From Eumeta japonica (Eukaryota > Arthropoda > Insecta > Lepidoptera > Psychidae): a stretch of 64,000 nucleotides of DNA. Made by a program: the position numbers and the translations under genes. The notes beneath the pieces were generated by a model, which was not told where the DNA came from, made no database searches, and saw only the letters and a program-made list of their open reading frames with translations. Location of the stretch: NCBI GenBank assembly GCA_005406025.1, contig BGZK01001216.1, positions 1-64,000 of the forward strand. Reading direction: 5' to 3'. How positions within the stretch are numbered: the stretch's first letter is position 1; the number at the start of each line of letters is the position of its first letter. Of the stretch, positions 60,001 to 64,000 are shown piece after piece.

Positions 60001-60360
60001 TTGACAGGTTCACCTCTTTCTGTCTACTGTTGTAAAAAAGCTGTGGTTAATTTATTTCGAATTTCTTTCGCAAACTGTTCTCTGAACTCTTTTATAATGC
60101 TTTCATACGTCACTTCAGCGTTGTTAGTGGTTTTTAAGAAAAACTTTGCTGGAGTCGCCGTATACAAGCTTAAGTCCATTTTTTCATTTGGTCACTTAAA
60201 TTTTTCGACGCGGCCAATGTCTCCTAATTATTATAAAATTTTCCGAAATCCCCTTTGGGTAAGTTTTAAAAAACAACTGCCATTTTTAATTACTGTTACT
60301 TCCTCTGTAATTTCACTTGCGTACTTGCTCACGCGACCGCCAGTATAGAACTGGTTAGCT
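57100..60360 (-). pseudogene. Degenerate Gypsy-like LTR retrotransposon
   Basis: On the - strand, from high to low coordinates: gag-like open stretch with F-R-E-Q-F-A-K-E-I-R (within 60000-60200), then a protease-like L-L-D-S-G (near 59500). An RT piece follows with Q-R-D-I-I-K-K-Q-V-Q-V-M-L (near 58900), then, after a frameshift, H-R-F-C-V-N-L-R-N-L-D-K-V and F-P-I-P-I-I-E-D-L-I (58740-58830). Last is a possible integrase zinc region with F-E-L-C-H-V-C-L-E (near 58440-58475). The order gag-PR-RT-IN is that of Gypsy/Ty3. The frame is broken throughout, no LTRs were paired, and the lower boundary (57100) is a guess. Confidence 0.6.
58080..58335 (+). pseudogene. RTE-like non-LTR retrotransposon 3' end
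   Basis: The + strand reads, across frames, the C-terminal signature of lepidopteran RTE-type ORFs: a D-D-I basic region, A-Q-E/D-R-E-R-W-E-R-M-E-E and F-T-H-G-G-P-H. It is followed by a short A-rich 3' tail with a TATTATTATTATGG end. It lies inside the Gypsy-like remnant, in opposite orientation, so it probably inserted into it. Confidence 0.55.
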
Positions 60361-60369
60361 GTAAAAATA

Positions 60370-61465
60370 TCACTTTTTCGGTATTCAAAATCTTCAATCA
60401 TGCAGGCGGTATTCTATTACTTTCAATGTATGCATATATTCCTCGATTAGCCAGCTCGAAAGCTCTTCGAATGTAAATAAGCCAATAACTCGTATATAAT
60501 AAACATGTTATGTCCGACACAAACAAATAAAATTTGTCGTACTGTCGAATATTCCATCCCAAAAATAAATGCATTTAAAATATAAACATGCGTGGAAGTA
60601 GTAACGGAAGAAAAGGCGGAGGTGTGAGTGGGAGTTGTTTATGTTATAGAGTACTATTCTAGAACATATATTTTTTGAAAACATTGTGTTTTACGTTTAA
60701 TTTATGTAGTTTGCGAGACTAGTTAGCAACAACATAAATTATTAATATTTATAAAAGCTAATAACCGCTTTTATGAGATGTACACATAATATTTGCTCCA
60801 TTTAGAGATTTATAAATGTGCAATATTACGTAGGTATGAAAGAATTTAAATTTAAACGCCTATATTTACTTATGACCTAGGAATTGACCTAGGAAGGACT
60901 GAACTAGGAATCAAAACTCACAGAATAAATATCTGTAATGGATTAATGAAAAATATTTATGTTGTTTGACTCAACTTCAATTCCTAATAAGTAGTAAATT
61001 ACTTAATGGGTTTTAGTCATTATTCAAAATCAATTCATATTTTTGTAAGATGTTTCAATTTCAGTCAAAAATTATATAAAATGGTTACACAAGACATAAT
61101 TGGACAAATCTCTGAAATTTTTGCAAAACGTCTTTTGGCATCCTTCTATATGAATTAAGTTGAATTTCAATATTCATCACTTTCAGAAACTATCCTATAT
61201 TTTTTGGTAATTCATAATAATTTCTAGAACTTTTCTTTAAGAGAAAAACATTTATAATTACACCTCTTGTGCTTCAAATTAATCATAAAACATTATCATA
61301 ATCATTATAAAATAAGTATTTATAGAATTATTTAAAATAAGTATTACTTAGCTGGTCCGGCAAACGTAGTTCTAATATTTCTGATTGAAGGTGTGCCTGC
61401 AAATAGAATGATTTTTTATATTGAGGCCGGATACCGGTATTGTTGTGTACGCTAAAGTCAATTAA
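60370..61465. other. AT-rich intergenic, nothing recognised
   Basis: A near-tandem GACCTAGGAA(TT/GG) pair sits at 60876-60898. No gene. Confidence 0.4.
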
Positions 61466-61467
61466 AA

Positions 61468-62230
61468 CTAGCCAAGAGCATGTCGGACCATGCTCATTAT
61501 AGGGTTACGAAGCCATTATTACAAAGAAATGTACCACAGATGAAAAAAGTACGTTATTACACTTTTTCCATGTTTCCCACACGGAATAGTTATAAGCATT
61601 TTAGTCGCCTATAACGACAAAAATCAGTAGTCATGTCGCCTATCACTATTTAAAGGGAAGAAACCAATGAGCATTAGCAAAAGAGCATAACTTTATGGCA
61701 CTTACGTCCTTCTGTTTAGAAGCTTAGTTTTCGGCAATAACTTAAAAACGGTATATCTCACGATGTTAATAATATATTTTTTAAAAAGTATTTATTAAGT
61801 ATTATCTATGTTATTTTTTTCATATTCTTTGGACATACGGTTGAAAATACAGGGGAAGGGATAATTTCTGCAACTTTCGGAGCAATTTTTTCCAATATAT
61901 TCACGTAGTCAAAAAAATTGCTTAAAAACCTTAAAGTGTTTTTAAAAGAACTGTCGAAGTCTGTACAACACGTTGATGTTTGCTAAAAGAAACTTTTTTC
62001 GCCTTCTGTTACATGTATGGAGAGCCCCTCCCCTTAAAATATTCTTTTTTTGTATTCAACCACCAAATTAAGTAACGGCTCACACAAGACCCTTGCAGTA
62101 TAAATTTCATCAATATAGGTCTTGTAGTTTTTGAATAAAATGCCCATGATGTACGGACGCACAGATAGACTTACGGTCATGATGAAACTAAAGAGGTTTC
62201 GTTTTTGCCATTTTGGCTTGGAACTCTAAT
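61468..62230 (+). repeat. About 750-bp dispersed repeat, copy 3 of 3
   Basis: Begins AAAACTAGCCAAGAGCATGT and ends TTTTGGCTTGGAACTCTAA. Collinear with copy 1 at 41135-41890 over its whole length, with many substitutions and small gaps. Confidence 0.85.
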
Positions 62231-62499
62231 AATGTATAGTACAAAAATATTATCCATTTCAAATACCTATCTACTATAAAACAATTATATCAATTTTCAT
62301 CGCAATTGATTGAGCTGCAGTGTAATGTAGTAAGGTGGTGGCGAGTCAAAGCAAAATGGTTAGCTTTCTTCATGAAAAAACTACTTAGATGCACTAAATT
62401 AGTTATTATAATAGCTCAAACTGTGTCAGATTTTATCATATACATATCGGCTGCGCCCGTAAGGACATATAATGTATTACTTCAGTTTTTGTAATAATC

Positions 62500-62625
62500 G
62501 GTCTTGCTCTCAGTCTGTATTCCGCTTCCGCTCTCAATTCTGGTCCCAGTAGTATTCCTTATTTCGATCCCGATCACGCTCTTGAATGTATTCCCTTTTC
62601 CATACTTAATTTCGCCTAGGCCCTG
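62500..62625 (-). repeat. Degenerate hexamer-like array (C/T strand)
   Basis: Words TCCGCTTCCGCTCTCAATTC, TGGTCCCAGTAGTATTCC and TTCGATCCCGATCACGCTC; reverse-strand form of the class at 5340-5660. Confidence 0.5.
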
Positions 62626-62629
62626 TTTT

Positions 62630-64000
62630 CAAAATGTATGGAACCATGGCAAATGTTGGTATTAAAGCAATATCATATCAAGGATAGTTTACCTTTCTAT
62701 GAGTGACGAAATTTTTGGAATCGGTGTAGTAGTTATTTTCTACGTACAAAACGTGATCGGAATGGGAGATAAATGCTAGTGAATAAAATAAAAACTCGTT
62801 TTCAAATAGAATGTTGTATTAAAATTTAAAGTTAATCGACCAACAACTTTTCGAGCTTTTTACGACAAAAATACAAAAACTAAATTTTTACATATAAAGG
62901 TATATGTACCGATGTCCTTTAATATGTATATAGAAAATTAATATTGGTGACACGTGTTAACTGTGATGGTAATAAAGTATTCGATTTTATTTCATATTGG
63001 CAATTTGCATCTGTTTAATATTTAATTTGTTACTTCAACCATCTAATGAAGAGAATCTAAGCCTGTTTTTAGCTAATGCACATACCTATAATCAATACTG
63101 ATGCCTATTATTAAGATATGAAAATATTTTATTTGTGTATTTGTCTGTCTGTTACGTTTCCACATATAAACCGTTCAACCGATTTTAATGAAATATGATA
63201 TGAAGATAGTTTGAAGCATGAGAAAATACAAAGACTATTAAATTTATTTTTCTGTTTATATGTACCTCTTCTTATAACTATTATAACTTCTTATAAACCT
63301 TGGTTAAACAGATTTTTATGATATTTAATAGATAAATAAAACAAATTATATTCGCATTAACTACACTTTAATTGTACTACACTTTAACTGTCTGTCCATT
63401 TGTATATTTTTCATAATTAAAGATATATGAACAATAATATTGATGCACTTATAGAAGATTGTATTGTACAAAATAAGGATACCACTTGTGCATCTGTTTG
63501 TATGCATGCCTTTTAATAACTCCACAGTAGCTTACTCGATTTTAGTGAAATTTGATACGTGATTATACCTTGAAAATTTATAAGATGTATCTTATGCCAA
63601 TAAGTAGTCTACAACTTGTAGCAAAAAATATATGTTTAGACGTCTCTACGTTTGTTTTGTTTAGTTGGCGTTGTTTATTTACTCGCATAGAAAAGGGTGG
63701 GAGAGAAAAATAATGATTTGTAAGAAGATAGAGAGTTTAATGAAGAAAATATGGAGTGAGAGTATTAGGGAAAAGGAAAATTTGAGTGAGAGCGAGAGTG
63801 AAGGGGGTACTTCCTCCCTCTCTTTCCGTCTCTTTCCCTCTCTTTTACACAGATACACGGAAAAAGATAAGGGTAGAGAAGGATAGGGGCTGAAAATGTG
63901 TTCAAGATTAGTATTAAGAGCAGAATCCTGGTTTAGGTTCAAGGTATAATATAAATAAAAGTCTTGATCAAGAAACAATATCAATGCGGCCGGAGCTATG
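62630..64000. other. Intergenic to window end, with a strand-asymmetric purine/pyrimidine tract
   Basis: 63140-63220 has TCTGTCTGTTACGTTTCCAC and CCGATTTTAATGAAATATGATATG, a common lepidopteran repeat theme; a second piece lies at 63535-63570. 63690-63810 is purine-rich and 63811-63850 pyrimidine-rich (CTTCCTCCCTCTCTTTCC), an imperfect mirror/hairpin. Nothing coding. Confidence 0.45.

Noticed and set aside
60001..60348. 115-residue + strand frame
   Set aside because: It is opposite a gag-like - strand frame of the Gypsy-like remnant and has no family likeness itself.
1..64000. CRISPR array, operon, prophage or other prokaryotic system
   Set aside because: Introns, TATA promoters, AATAAA signals and insect transposons show eukaryotic DNA; no regularly spaced identical repeats with unique spacers were seen. 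The phage-type YqaJ domain here belongs to a eukaryotic transposon.

Overview
This window is AT-rich eukaryotic DNA. Its three real genes are intron-containing cuticular protein genes with a tiny first exon, and the rest is packed with decayed transposons and dispersed repeats of kinds I associate with butterfly and moth genomes (mariner-like, Jockey-like, RTE-like, Gypsy and Helitron fragments, tRNA-derived SINE heads, foldback MITEs). The best reading is a lepidopteran nuclear chromosome. No species can be named from the sequence alone.

Intact genes. Three genes for secreted RR-1 (Rebers-Riddiford type 1) cuticular proteins lie on the + strand: CPR-A (4186-9375, 3 exons, 197 aa, similar to the LCP-30 group), CPR-B (32499-34731, 4 exons, 156 aa) and CPR-C (50955-53259, 4 exons, 165 aa). 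All were rebuilt from splice signals. CPR-B and CPR-C share intron positions and phases, an exon 3 of exactly 172 nt, and the same ending (a Pro-rich motif followed by a short basic helix-like tail), so they are paralogues. CPR-A is a more distant relative with a different exon layout. Each gene has a TATA box about 29-33 nt before a plausible start site, a 9-15 nt first coding exon and a downstream AATAAA. The proteins are expected to be secreted by epidermal cells and to bind chitin through the chitin_bind_4 domain.

Layout. 1-2230: remains of a DNA transposon with a DDE transposase (+) and a convergent YqaJ-nuclease/SWIM-finger gene (-), the pairing I recall for ISL2EU-type elements; both genes are broken. 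4124-9600: CPR-A, with a foldback MITE and other repeats in its second intron. 9600-32400: no recognisable host gene; two SINE-like units, a Jockey-type remnant (19270-20830), a large repeat containing CA/GCAC microsatellites, and one unexplained GC-rich coding-like fragment (about 16413-16575, -). 32429-34780: CPR-B. 35200-50880: repeats, two dead mariner-like copies, a non-LTR RT fragment and a Helitron helicase fragment. 50886-53400: CPR-C, with a 52-bp perfect palindrome in intron 3. 53400-64000: MITEs, a degenerate Gypsy-like element (-) carrying an RTE-like insertion, and the third copy of a roughly 750-bp dispersed repeat.

I found no intact novel system. The most unusual item is the decayed transposase plus YqaJ/SWIM pair at the left edge. 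The rest is repeat biology around a loosely spaced cuticular protein cluster. Boundaries of repeats are approximate because they were judged by eye.
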